The position numbers and the translations under genes were made by a program. A DNA stretch of 64,000 nucleotides from Eretmocerus hayati (lineage: Eukaryota > Arthropoda > Insecta > Hymenoptera > Aphelinidae): assembly GCA_029851415.1 (NCBI GenBank), contig CM056744.1, positions 13,647,268-13,711,267 on the forward strand, given 5' to 3'. Shown here in pieces: positions 25,240-36,781 of this stretch (its first letter is position 1; every line of letters begins with the position of its first letter). The notes under the pieces are model-generated. The model had not been told where the DNA came from, searched no databases, and saw nothing but the letters and a program-made list of their open reading frames with translations.

Positions 25240-26260
25240 CGTTGGGGTACATTTTTTCTAATCCAGTTTTTTCTAAAAAAAGTTTCTCTAAAATAAGTTT
25301 TTCTAAACTCTGTTTTTCCAATGAGAGCCACTTTCTAAAATCCATTTTTCTAATAAAATGCCTTTTCTAAAGCCACTTTTTCTAATGACTCTTCTTAGAA
25401 CAACTTTTTTCCTAATAGCGTACACTCCCGAGGAAGGTGAACTGCACAGCCGTGACGGTCAGTTACCGTTCGAGATCTTCTGTCTCACTCGCGCTCGTAC
25501 CATAACCTATGAGTGCGAGCAAGACGGAAGATCTCGAATGCCACTCTGACCGTCACGGCTGTGCAGTTCACCTTCCTCGGGAGTGTACATACACGAATTT
25601 CATGGGACATACTGAATTTGATTAGAGGGTTATCCATATGATTTATTATGTGAATTTCAAATCACATTGTGATATTGTGCTCTATTTTCCTCAATAATCC
25701 ATGATCGCTCCCCTGTCGGAATGATCTTGATACTGGTTTACTATGTTAAAGTAGTATAAGTATTCATCTATATCGAGAAAATCTTTTTTCCTAGCAAGCA
25801 CCAAACGAGCTTCCATTTTCAGTGAGTTTTAGAGTTTTGCAATTTTTTTTACTTTTCCATTTAAATGACTATAATTTTGATCGAAAATTGATAACCCCTA
25901 AGAAATGTTGATAGCACAGAACAATAACAGAGGTAGACTCACTACGTGAAGTATGTAGCTCGCATAAACTTCATTCACTTCTTTGTTATTGTTCTGGTCT
26001 GAATCGCAAAGTCAGAGCAAGATATCCTAGATGAGGAGATATGAGTACGCTCCATTACATTCTTACGCGCTATTGGAAAAAGTTATTAGAAGTAAAACTA
26101 TTAGGAAAACTAGCTTTGGAAAAGGCATTTCATAAGAAAGATGAATTTTAGAAAAGGGATTCCATTAGAAAAACAGATTTTAGAAAAACAGATTCTAGAA
26201 AAACTTATTTTGGAAAAACTGTTTTTAGAAAAACTGGATTAGAAAAAACGTACCCCAACC
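25240..26260. mobile_element. foldback element with 8-bp target duplication and TTTTCTAA arrays
   Basis: GTTTCAAA stands at 25232-25239 and again at 26261-26268, as expected for an 8-base target-site duplication (hAT-type). Inside, the ends read GTTGGGGTAC and its complement. Both arms (to about 25420 and from about 26065) are built from diverged repeats of TTTTTCTAA spaced by about 15 bases. A second palindrome with about 75-base arms fills 25420-25588, and a third small one lies at about 25917-25998 (AGAACAATAACA and its complement). No transposase is seen. Confidence 0.8.
25420..25588. repeat. long palindrome nested in the foldback
   Basis: The sequence from GTACACTCCCGAGGAAGG to its complement folds on itself almost perfectly over roughly 75 bases per arm with a loop of about 20 bases. 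It is GC-richer than the enclosing element, which suggests a separate origin. Confidence 0.8.
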
Positions 26261-27035
26261 GTTTCAAATGGTAATTTCTCGTTAAACCTGTAGTTATCAT
26301 CCTTGACTTTTTCAAGAAATGAATGACTTAGTTGAAGCCTCTGTGATGATCTGATTTTGGATTTTGATTCGATTTTTTTGAAGACGATACTCTCGATGAT
26401 ATTTCATCAAACTTACAGTTATGTCAAAAACAATGAAAATTCCTATTTCAGGTATTCATTGAGTCAGATAATCCATTGAATTCAGAGAATTTCGGATAAC
26501 GATATTGTCAAATCACCAAATTTCTCCATGAATTGTTGAGATATTGTAATTTTGATCAGTGACACCTATTCTGTATATCTCAACGAGTGGGCAAGAACTT
26601 TTTAGATTTACAATATTCAAAAAGTTTATCGGATTGTACGGGAATCTAACAGTGTCGGTAAATATGCTTGAGAGATATAGGATTCTCACATCAATTTTGA
26701 TCAATATTTGATACTTAGACTTTATTATCAAGATCTTTGCTCAATAAAACGCCACAGCCAACAGAATGTAACGTAAATCTGCATACATACGAAGAAAACA
26801 TCCAATTCATTCCCTTGAACTGTTTTCTGCATCACGAAGAATAGATGCTGAAACAAAATTTTTTACATTGAAGATCTTGATATTAATTCATGTAGTCACC
26901 TAGTGCACTTCAATTCAGGAATTTGACTCTGAATTTCACGCAAAATACGCTGCTAAATGATATTAGCAGAATGCTTTCTCACGTCGAAATGTGCTTAGAC
27001 AACAGATTTCAAACATATTTCACAATTGAGATGAT
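26261..27035. other. intergenic, no gene seen
   Basis: AT-rich sequence. The minus-strand frame at 26513-26731 has no recognisable domain. Confidence 0.4.
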
Positions 27036-28045
27036 TTGTTTATTCTAAAAATCTTGAAGGATAGAGAATCGGCTTCGTACATTTTGTTCCTCTCCCCGAA
27101 ATCTATCTATTGTAAGTCACGGTTTTTCCTCCAGGCTTCTCCCTGGTCCTCCACGAATTTAACTTTCTCTGTCGTTGTCTGTGTCCGTCTGTGCGTGTGT
27201 CTGTGCAACTTCATTTTTCGTCAACGGTTTTTCCTCAGCGTTTCGACCGATCTTTCTCAAATTCATGTGAGTGGTAGAGCACCATGTGAAGATGTGCTGA
27301 AAGGATTTATAGCCCAATCTATTAAACAGTTCTCGATTAATGAGTGTCGGAAAATAAAAATGTTAAAATTTTCAAGAAATTATTAGGAGTTTTTAGAATT
27401 TATGTTTAGAAAAACTCAAGGAAAAACTTTATAAGGGAAGTTGAGGTGACCTAATAAAATGTTAATCTGGCCATCCTTGATCGATTGGTTAATACGGAAT
27501 TACGTTAAACTGTATGGGAAAAGAAATGTACATGATTTTTTTTTCATTGATAGAAGATTCATGATTTAATTGGTAGAGATAGATATGAATGAAAATTCCA
27601 CATTAACCAATTGACGGAAAATGATGACAAAATGGTTGTTTAAGTGAGCCAAAATTTGATTTGTTGATTTTGAGAAAAGATATTTGAATATAAAATAATC
27701 GATTTATGGAAAATCTTGACATTTTTATTTTCGGATACTCATTAATCGAGAACTGTTTAATAGATTGGGCTATAAATCCTTTCAGCACATCTTCACATGG
27801 CGCTTTACCACTCACATAAATTTGAGAAAGATCGGTTGAAACGCTGAGGAGAAACCGTTGACGAAAAATGAAGCTGCACAGACACACACACGGACGGACA
27901 CAGACAACGACAGAGAAAATTAAATTCGTGGAGGACCAGGGAGAGGCCTGGAGGAAAAACCGTGACTTACAATAGATAGATATCGGCGAGAGGAACAAAA
28001 TATACGAAGCCGATTCGCTATGAGTGAAGATTTTTAGAATGAAAA
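27036..28045. mobile_element. foldback element with about 345-bp arms
   Basis: 27036 to about 27380 and about 27705-28045 are inverted copies with roughly one difference per 12-15 bases by eye. The loop is about 325 bases. The outer ends share ATTCTAAAAATCTT. Each arm gives a mirror-image open frame (27036-27386 plus, 27603-27998 minus) with near-identical peptides. Because both arms show the same frame merely by being copies, I do not call a gene. It lies just downstream of the membrane-protein gene at 28222-29649. Confidence 0.75.
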
Positions 28046-28221
28046 ATTGATTTGAGTGAAAAAATTGAGCAAAAATGTCTTGTCACGAATACAACCCTTT
28101 CTCTTTGAGAAAGCAAAACCTTCGATTACAAATATCGAAATATTTTATACTAGAAACATATATCCTTACGATTTACAGGTGGTGTTAAATTTCGACGGAT
28201 TTTACTTTGAGTTCTCAAGGG

Positions 28222-29649
28222 TCAAGCAGTCCCAAATAATGAAAATGAAAAGAGACAAAATCTATTTTTACCATAATCTAAAAAGTTTGCAAGTTTTTGA
28301 AATTTATTATGTTCACATTCACACTTTTTAGAATAATTCCACGAATTATCTGTATGATTTGTGAAAATTAGTTTCAAACTTACACCGGTCGACTAAATTA
28401 TATAAAATATCAGAAAAGCTTTCAGAAAAAATGAAATAAGACTTACCACCACGAAGAGAATTATCCCGATCAAGTTAATCAAATCAGAAGATTTCAACAG
28501 CAGAGGAATCAATATCACTATAAGAGTAGGTACCGGACCAGCCAGGAAATTTAATGGCTCTGCTTGTATCAAATCACCCTGAAAAAATATCGAATTGGAA
28601 AAAAATCTCTAAGTATGTACATTCGCAGATTCGTAGAAATGTGTCGGATTGCCAGAAAATGAGTACACACCTTAATAATGTAAGCTAAAAGAAAAAGTCC
28701 CAGTAAGATAACTAGACTGATTGCTAGAGATCTTGGTAAAAAATCTCGTTGCGATAAAAGACCAATAGATGTAGCTGACATATAATAAGATAGGGCTATC
28801 GTCTGGAATAAAAAGTATTATTCAAAATTATTTTCGTGAAAATTCATTCGTATCAAAACTCAGTCATTTAAAAAAAGAAGAGATTATGCCTCATGAACTA
28901 ACCGTTATTATGAGTAATATGATTGATACAGGTACTGGTTTTTCCAAGACTGTTATGATTATCCAAATGATGCTTATAGTCAAGTAAATGTACCTAGACG
29001 GTTAACGTAAACGGTGAGAATCAGAATCATTTTTTAGTCTGATAAGACTTTGCTTCATGACATTCAATATTCAATGTAAACTCAATAAAAAAGGGTTGTT
29101 CAAAATCTTTTGAATGAAAATTGTAATTTCGTTAAAAAATTTGTGGAGAACCAGAAGGCCCGTATGAAATGAGAATGAATAAAAACGAATTCGAATAATA
29201 TCGATGAAGTGATTATTCCGCATCTCGATTGGCAAGATAGATATAGAAGCTGCTCTCGCCAACGAAAATTCAATTTCAAAACAAACAGTCGTACTTACAT
29301 AAATAGGTCCGTCAAATTTTGATGTTTCCATACGAAATCTTTAGCATCATCACTGGGAAAAGAAATGAAAGAATTATAAATTATGACTCCATAAATGGAT
29401 CTGGTATTGTCTATTAATCAACATTAATAAGAATTTGCATTAGCAATATTGATAAAAATGAGACGACGAACGATCGAGTAATATTTACTCAGAATCGATG
29501 GGCTCTAGTATTCTAATAAATGTAAAATGCTAATGTATAACTCACACATTGTCGAAAATGAGCCAGTTGCATATGGTATAGATGAGCTGTATTACGAATA
29601 CAACGAAGACGTTTTGTCCGGCTCCACCTCTCTCCATCATTTCTTCCAT
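28222..29649 (-). CDS. polytopic membrane protein of unknown family (6 exons)
   Basis: I do not recognise this family. Exons read on the minus strand: 29649-29546, 29352-29299, 28993-28903, 28802-28671, 28578-28447 and, tentatively, 28392-28222. All joins use GT-AG sites and keep frame, giving 227 residues. The start ATG at 29649 has an in-frame TAG nine bases upstream. The product begins MEEMMERGGAGQN and then has about five or six hydrophobic segments: roughly residues 12-33, 53-70, 74-97, 109-128, 143-157 and 160-172. The C-terminal exon is the weakest part: it is hydrophilic, Cys/His-containing, and could be replaced by an exon I missed. The gene is divergent from PIGG with a gap of about 1.7 kb. 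The exon structure and hydrophobicity are seen; the function is unknown. Confidence 0.6.
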
Positions 29650-31316
29650 TTCCGTCTATCTATAAGATCTCGAAATCAAGGCGCTCAATATTATAGTTTC
29701 CAAGATTTTCTGATTCGCTGAAAAATTCAATAAATTGACGAAATCAGGAAAATTCGAAATTCATAAACTTTTACACATTGCGGCGGGACCCACGGGTGGG
29801 TCCCGCGATTTTTCATTTTCGAATCTCAATAACTCGAAAAATACACCCAGTAAGAACTTTCCAAGGTGATTTACTCTGTCTAGGGCTCAACCAACGAATC
29901 AAAAAAAGTTTGCTCCGATCCAAGCATTTTTACCAGGATACGGGAATCCAATTCATGAGAGAAATGAAATCACGAAAAACCGGCTTCGCAGCGAATGTGT
30001 TAGGAAGATTTACAAACTGACGTGGCTTATTGGAAAATTACTCTCTACATGAACGAGATCCATTCGTCAGCACACTTGTGCCACTTATTCTTGGGTATTA
30101 TGAAATTCTCTAAGCTGGATAATCATCATAATTTAAGATAAAAATAATGAGTATATGTCTTTAACTCTTATATCTTGACGAGGAAGAGAATCATTTTCTG
30201 AATGAAGCTTGTATCACTTGATTTGGTCAGAGTATTCTCTAGGCTAATGTGTAAATCTTTTCTCACCTTACGTAGTAACTCAATGGGTTGCCTTATACCA
30301 ATCGATCTTTATTTCGACTTTAAAAGTCATTTAAAACTCCAAATTGGGACTAAATTAATGATAAATCTGTCACAAATCACAAATCGGAAGCACGCAAAAT
30401 CCCACGTGAATAACCTCATTGCAAACCCAAAAACAAACTAACTTCAAACTGTTGAAGATGCAGAAATTATGAAGGGTGGGGGGGGGGGGAGCCAAAAATC
30501 CATCAGCTTCAATAATTTTTGACAGCGAAAATGATTTATCACTTTGAAATACTCTCATGGTGCAGAAGACACATCGATTCGTCGCTAAAGTTTCCATTTT
30601 ACTCGTGGAATCGTGGATGCATGAGAAAATCTATTGATTGACAGGATCAACCATGTGCATTGATTATTGTTGATTGATTTATTACAGGATATTGAAATGG
30701 CCATTTTCTGTTTCCAGTATAACTTTTTCCAAATAATCGCACTCATAGATTGGTTACAAAGCTCTTTTTGATCCAACTGCTTACTCCCAAATTAAGTTTT
30801 CAATCAAGTACCCCTCGAATCCACTTTGAAGATCTCACGAATCGGTAACATGATAAATGATCTCGAATAAAATTCATTCAAAACTTGGCGCCCTGAATAC
30901 AAGAGGCTGAAGAGGGGGTAAGCCGGCAGACGACGTTTACTAACCATATGTGAAAAAAAATATTGTTTGTATTATCAACGAATGTATTATATCAATCAGC
31001 TGTTTGTTACGATCAGTTACGATTTACGATTCCTAATTGTTCAAATTGATAAATATTGCATGAAGATGAAAAGAATCGGTCCTACTTATTTATGCTCACT
31101 AGATTTTCCCAGGCCTCATTGTCAAGCATTTCCAAAAGATAGATGAGCCGAAGCAACGCCGAAGTTTTGATGATGTTGGAATAAAGTCATGGGAGCGATA
31201 ATAAATATGATAGATTTGTAGGATGATGCTGTCGGTCGGCGAAATTTTGAATCCCAGAAGAATTATGTGTGGTTGATCCTCTTCGTTCCTTGTAAGTCCT
31301 ACAATTCTGGGACAAA
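29650..31316. other. divergent intergenic region between the membrane-protein gene and PIGG
   Basis: Holds a GC-rich 24-base palindrome (GCGGGACCCACGGGTGGGTCC region, about 29783-29808) related to the 10243 element, and a run of 13 G at about 30479. The open frames at 29778-30020 and 30202-30441 show no domain. Promoters of both flanking genes are expected here but no core elements could be assigned. Confidence 0.4.
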
Positions 31317-34300
31317 ATGCGAGGTAAAAAGTTTTCTTGCACCAACAACTGGAATCTGCTCATTTGACATTCTTCATTCTGACAGTAATCTTTATTTTAG
31401 GCTACAAGCACTGCTTCCTCTTGATCTACATAATTTTCTTATCAATGATCTCCATTGGAATCTTTCTCTATGGCTATTTCCCGTTTGAATACAGTGATAA
31501 TTCTATTTCCTCTACAAAAAATATCCCCACGCTGATTGATAGTACAAGGTAAATTATTTTACTTTTACATAAAGATACTAAACTCCTTTCTTCAGATGAT
31601 AATTGAAAGATGATCATTGGCATTCTTTTAAGGGTCAGAACTGATGAAATTTATAAACCTGTTGTAAAGAAAATGATTATTATGGTGATAGATGCTCTAC
31701 GATGGGATTTTGTCTATGGTCCTCTAAGTAACAAGTACATGCCTAATACAAATCATTTTCTCCAAAAATCGATGGGTTGTTTGTACAAAACTAGAGTCCA
31801 TTCGCCAACAGTCACAATGCCTCGAATCAAGGTAAGTTAAACCAGCTCCATGCTTAAATTATCCACTTTTTCTCAAACTCAAAATATATTGCATCGTAGG
31901 CAATGATGACGGGTGCAGTACCAAATTTCATTGATGTGATATTCAATTTAGGAGCTAACGAAGTGATTAGTGATAGTATCTTAAGACAAGCAACAAATCA
32001 TGGGCACAGGTCTATATTTTATGGAGATGATGTATGGTTAAAACTCTTTCCTACCTCATTCTTCAGACATGAAGGCACAAATTCCTTCTATGTAACAGAT
32101 TTTACAGAAGTGAGTATATTTTTAGGATAATCTTGATCTTTATCTGTTAACCACTTCTACATTTTTTTCAGGTGGATAATAATGTTACCAAAAATGTTGT
32201 TATAGAACTAGAAAAAGATGACTGGTCAATAATGGTGCTGCATTATTTAGGACTTGATCATATTGGCCATGTTCTTGGACCTTTTAGTTCCTTGATTGAG
32301 CCTAAATTGAGAGAAATGGACAATATAATTAACATGATCCTTACATATACCCTGAAACAGGTACGATTTATTCTCTTTTAGATAAATATATTTTAGATAT
32401 CCAATTTTCTCAACTATGTATACCAATCAATCCTTAATTAAGAAAAAAAATGGTGAAGAAACCTTGTTCTTGGTGTGTGGAGATCACGGAATGAAAGACT
32501 CAGGCGGTCATGGAGGCTCAACACCTGAAGAAACTCTTGTACCATTGATTGCATTTGGGATCTCATGTACTAATCTGGAAAACTCAGAAAAAGAGATAGC
32601 TCAGATTGATATTGCACCCACTTTGTCAGTGCTTTTGGGTACACCAATACCATCATCTAATTTAGGATCTATAATTCCAAATTTGATGGAGGGTTTATCT
32701 TTCACCCATCAGCTTTTTGCACTACATTATAATGCAAAACAGTTATTTTCCCACTATGAAATACTTCATAACTTCCAGCCCAATGGTGAGTAAAATCATA
32801 AATTGAATAAGGTGGAGCATTCATGTGACATTTTCTTTCAGAAGTGTATGAAACTTACCAAAATGCCATAACTCTTCACTCAGCTTGGTTAAGCACCAAA
32901 AGTAATCAAGATGAGATGGTTCATGACATAATTGTAATGTACGAGTCTGCAATCATCAGGATGAAACATGAGTTGAGCAATAATCTTCTCAAGTATAATA
33001 TCCGCCTTATGTCTATAGCTGCAATTTTCATGTGCCAGGTTAGTGATACTAACACAATGATTGCTTCTTTTTTAATCATGCTCTGGAAAAAAAAAATTCA
33101 CAAAAGTCGCTTGTCCTCCACAGATGTTGTATTTATGCACGTGTGCAGAGAAATCACCTTCTACCTCATCTAATAAGTGGTTTTGTATCATTTTTATAAT
33201 GAGCTACATTTCTTGGGAACTCCTCAACAAAATTTTGGACCCAGGATCGGGTATTCTCCTATTCTCAGAAAACTCGAATCCACAAGTCGTACTTCCGGTC
33301 ACTGCGTTATTGTTGATCAATTCTTACATCTGCAGCACTTTTAGAGCCCCAACTCAGAAGGTAATTTGAAATTGGTACTGCATCAACCTCTTCATCATGT
33401 TTGTGAGAGAAGATTTACCATTTCAAAATCGAAGAAGAAATGCATTAATACGTATTAGTGATTTGAACTCTTTGGGAATAGCTCCGCTAATTGACACTTC
33501 ATGGTTGTGATGAATTTGATTTCGATTTCAGGTGTGCAGATTTTTCGATGCGTCATTCATTTTGCCAGCAGCAAATTTTGCTCATGGTTTGAGTCTAAGC
33601 AGTAGTAGTTTTGTAGAAGAAGAGCATCAAACTTGGTACTTCTACTGGATTACAGTCATGACATTTTTAGTATATGACATCACAAAGAGAAATGGAGGAA
33701 GATTCCACAAAGGAGTAATATGTCTGATCCTCCTGATGATTTGCCATAGGGTATTGAGGAAATTAAACAGCACTGGCAATAAGTATGCTCACTTGCCAGA
33801 CATATCAGATTGGTTTTTGAACCAAGAATCTCATCTAAGAATGACTTCGCTCCTGATATCTAGTAAATTATCATTCTTGATCTTTTTATTCCTAAATTTC
33901 TTCCTGTTCAATATTTTTTCAATTTTCTGCATTTATGATTCGCAGGTCTCGTCATATTAGTTGCCATTGACTATCATTGTGATTCAAGTGAACAAAAATT
34001 AGTGGTACTTGTCCTTGATACCATTTTGGCGGTTTTAGTGTATCTTAGACATGCTGTGGCCAAGTCGGTATTTTTCCTCAATATTTTTACACTAGCTAGG
34101 TTTGTATTCTCAAAGTGAAATAATCAAAGGAGAAGTGAAACAGAATTTGAACGATGCTTTCAATATTTTCAGGAGTACATTGGTGATCCAACTTTTTTGG
34201 TACACCACACTGATTTCTGTAGTTTACAGCTCAATTCAAATAAAGAAGAGATTCCAGAAAAGTAAAGGGAACATCCCTTCAACACTTCTCTATCTCGCCA

Positions 34301-35316
34301 TAAAGCTGTGGGTGATAACATCTTGTCTCCTGCACCGACCTTACAATATAATTTTGTTACCAATACAGTTATTAGCCGGTGCTATTATTTACAAACTCAC
34401 GCAAGTTCCGGAGTATTATGATTTAAAAATCTTTTTGTACCTCTGGTCAGGAAGCGCATTTTATTTTTACCAGGTAGATAACTTTTTGGATGTTGTAATC
34501 ATTCATCTCGATATTGGATTGTGAATTATCTTGGTTGATTTTCCAGGGGAATTCAAACAGTTTGGCTACTGTTGATGTAGCAGCTGGTTTCGTTGGTCTT
34601 GAGTCATACAGACCTACGATCATCGGAGTCTTTTTAGTGATCAATACATACTCTGCTCAAGTTTTGAGCCTACTCATGTATCTTTATGATAATTCTTCAC
34701 GGAGTCTCTTATCGTAAGTCGAACTTTTTTTCTAAACCAGTCGTGCTTAACAAATCTGGCGTGAACAATCTATATTTCTTTGAAAAGGCGATAGCTTGTA
34801 TGTGCTTCGTTTTCCAACTATTGAAGAAATTATCTGTAATGAGACTCGACATCCTGCTATAAAAAAACTGTAGAAAATTTTCATTCTGTAGGTTTGCGCA
34901 ATAGAATCTCGGCAAATTTTTTTCCGTGGATAAAATCAAGAGAAACTCCGATACTTTGAACTACTTATTTTTTATGCTCATTCATCTTCACAGACTTCAG
35001 AGTGTCTATCGGTCCTTCCAGTCCTAGACACCCTGAACTAATAATATGACACACAATCTTGATTGGAACTATTTTTTTCAGGTCGCATCACTTTTCACCT
35101 CTATACAAACAGTATATCTTCTGGAGGATATTACCAATGACATTTTACATAATCATCACAAGTTTACAACGACATCACTTATTTGTATGGACTGTGTTCT
35201 CTCCAAAACTCCTGTATGAAGCCATGCATAGTTTTGTGATTTTTACCATTATTCTAGTTCTTCATACAATCTTGGAAATCTACTCATGGATAGAAAGACG
35301 AATTGCTATCCGATAG
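31317..35316 (+). CDS. PIGG: GPI ethanolamine phosphate transferase 2 (PIGG/GPI7), 13 exons, 910 aa
   Basis: PIGG adds ethanolamine phosphate to the second mannose of GPI anchors in the ER membrane. Exons: 31317-31323, 31386-31548, 31633-31831, 31900-32109, 32172-32360, 32443-32785, 32842-33038, 33124-33360, 33532-33862, 33946-34099, 34173-34473, 34547-34713, 35082-35316. All joins are GT-AG and in frame; human PIGG is slightly longer (about 980). Residues 1-40 hold an N-terminal membrane anchor. The alkaline-phosphatase-type catalytic domain follows: VIDALRWD (Asp77), SPTVTMPR (Thr116/118), YLGLDHIGH (222-226) and GDHGM...GGHGG (270-281), the family's metal and nucleophile motifs. The C-terminal half is multi-spanning and ends with GNSNSLATVD and WTVFSPKLLYEAMH, strongly conserved in PIGG. 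Oddity: the proposed first coding exon has only 7 bases (Met-Arg plus one base). A poly(A) signal AATAAA lies near 35956. Confidence 0.93.
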
Positions 35317-36781
35317 AACGGAGCTACATCTTGTCTTTTTTTTCCATTTCGTCAGATCACCAATTATTGAACAAAACATAAAATTATATGTAAATAGTAG
35401 ATAGTGAACTCGATTGTTGCAATTCACTCTAGTCACATCACAGTCATGAGCGTTCATGAAGAAACCTTGGCACCATCGTAGATTCGGACGAAATTCATTC
35501 CTACAGATAGTCGTCTTCCCTGGCTTTTACACACAAATAGTGTATGATAGTTACCGAGATTTGCTCATGTCTTAGTATGAAAGTAGATTATGATCGTAAT
35601 CCAATCACTTGGCAGGTTGAGAGTTTCTTTAAAACTCAAATTGCGGAGCGATCCTGTAACTTGCGAGTAAAGCTTGCAAGACATTTTTCCTTTTGTTCTT
35701 GCTTTGCCAGTCTTCCATATTTCTCTCAATGTATGTACCTCCATTTTCAATTCAACGGATTAGGAAATTTAATGGCCATTGATGACACCAATTTCTTCAA
35801 AGACACTATACATTTATTGTACAATCATCCATCAGAGGAACATACATCACAAACTAATTTATGTAAATTGAAGAAGATGGCGCGGAATCCGCTCAAATGA
35901 ATTCGCTGTCCTTTTGTTCATTTCGTTTACAATACATCTAGAGAAGAAATTGGATTTAATAAAGAAAGATTCCAATGCCAATGGCTTGGTCTAAAAAATT
36001 TACAGATTCGAGTCAGAACATTCATTATCATGATGAACTAAATCATTCCATGTTCTCGGAAATATTACCGAGTCAAAAAAAGAAATGATATGAATTGTTG
36101 TTTTGCATAAGCGATAGATCTTGAAAAATATTTTACACGGTATTCATATACATGTATTTCCAAGCAATAAGAACCACCAAGTATTCATTTATTATAAAAG
36201 TGTGCATGTCTTTGGAATCATCTCGGAAAAATCGTATCATCACAAATATGAATCATTGATTTGGCAGTTGATTTCTTTAGAAGACATTGAGTAATCATCA
36301 GAAACGAATTCATAATACCAAGTGCGGGCGGATTAAAAAATTTCAACTAGCACTAGAAGCTAGGAGTAAAACAGCGAGTCACGGATAAAATATCTTTGCT
36401 TGATAATTTGCCTATGCATTTGAACAAAGAACATCGAACATTTTAGAGATCGATACATACACTCGAATCTTCTCTAAGCAGACACAACAAAGAAACATAT
36501 CACGATACCATTCAATAATGATGATTCATAAAAAATTTAAATAGAATCCTGAATCGAATTCACTGAACATATAAAAGATTTTTGTATTTCGAATCTGATG
36601 CATCGTTTGAATAACATGAATATTTTCTAACAGAAACAATGAAATATGACAGCTAAAAAAAGAACGAGCAGGAATATCCTTGAAATTCTGTACAGTCCAT
36701 TAGTAATACTTAACATCAAAACTGGTATTTGACATAGAAAAATGTCGATGTATTATCATTTTTTCTTCTAAACATCATCAA
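35317..36781. other. convergent region between PIGG and TMEM94
   Basis: Probably holds both 3' untranslated regions. AATAAA near 35956 would suit PIGG. An open frame of 118 codons from an ATG at 35544 to 35900 lies in the plus strand; I recognise no domain, and it contains possible splice sites (AG at 35614, GT at 35731), so it may be untranslated sequence or an extra exon. No other feature. Confidence 0.4.

Noticed and set aside
27036..27998. Paired open frames of 116 and 131 codons giving similar peptides
   Set aside because: They lie on the two arms of a foldback element, so the similarity follows from DNA duplication and is not evidence of a gene.
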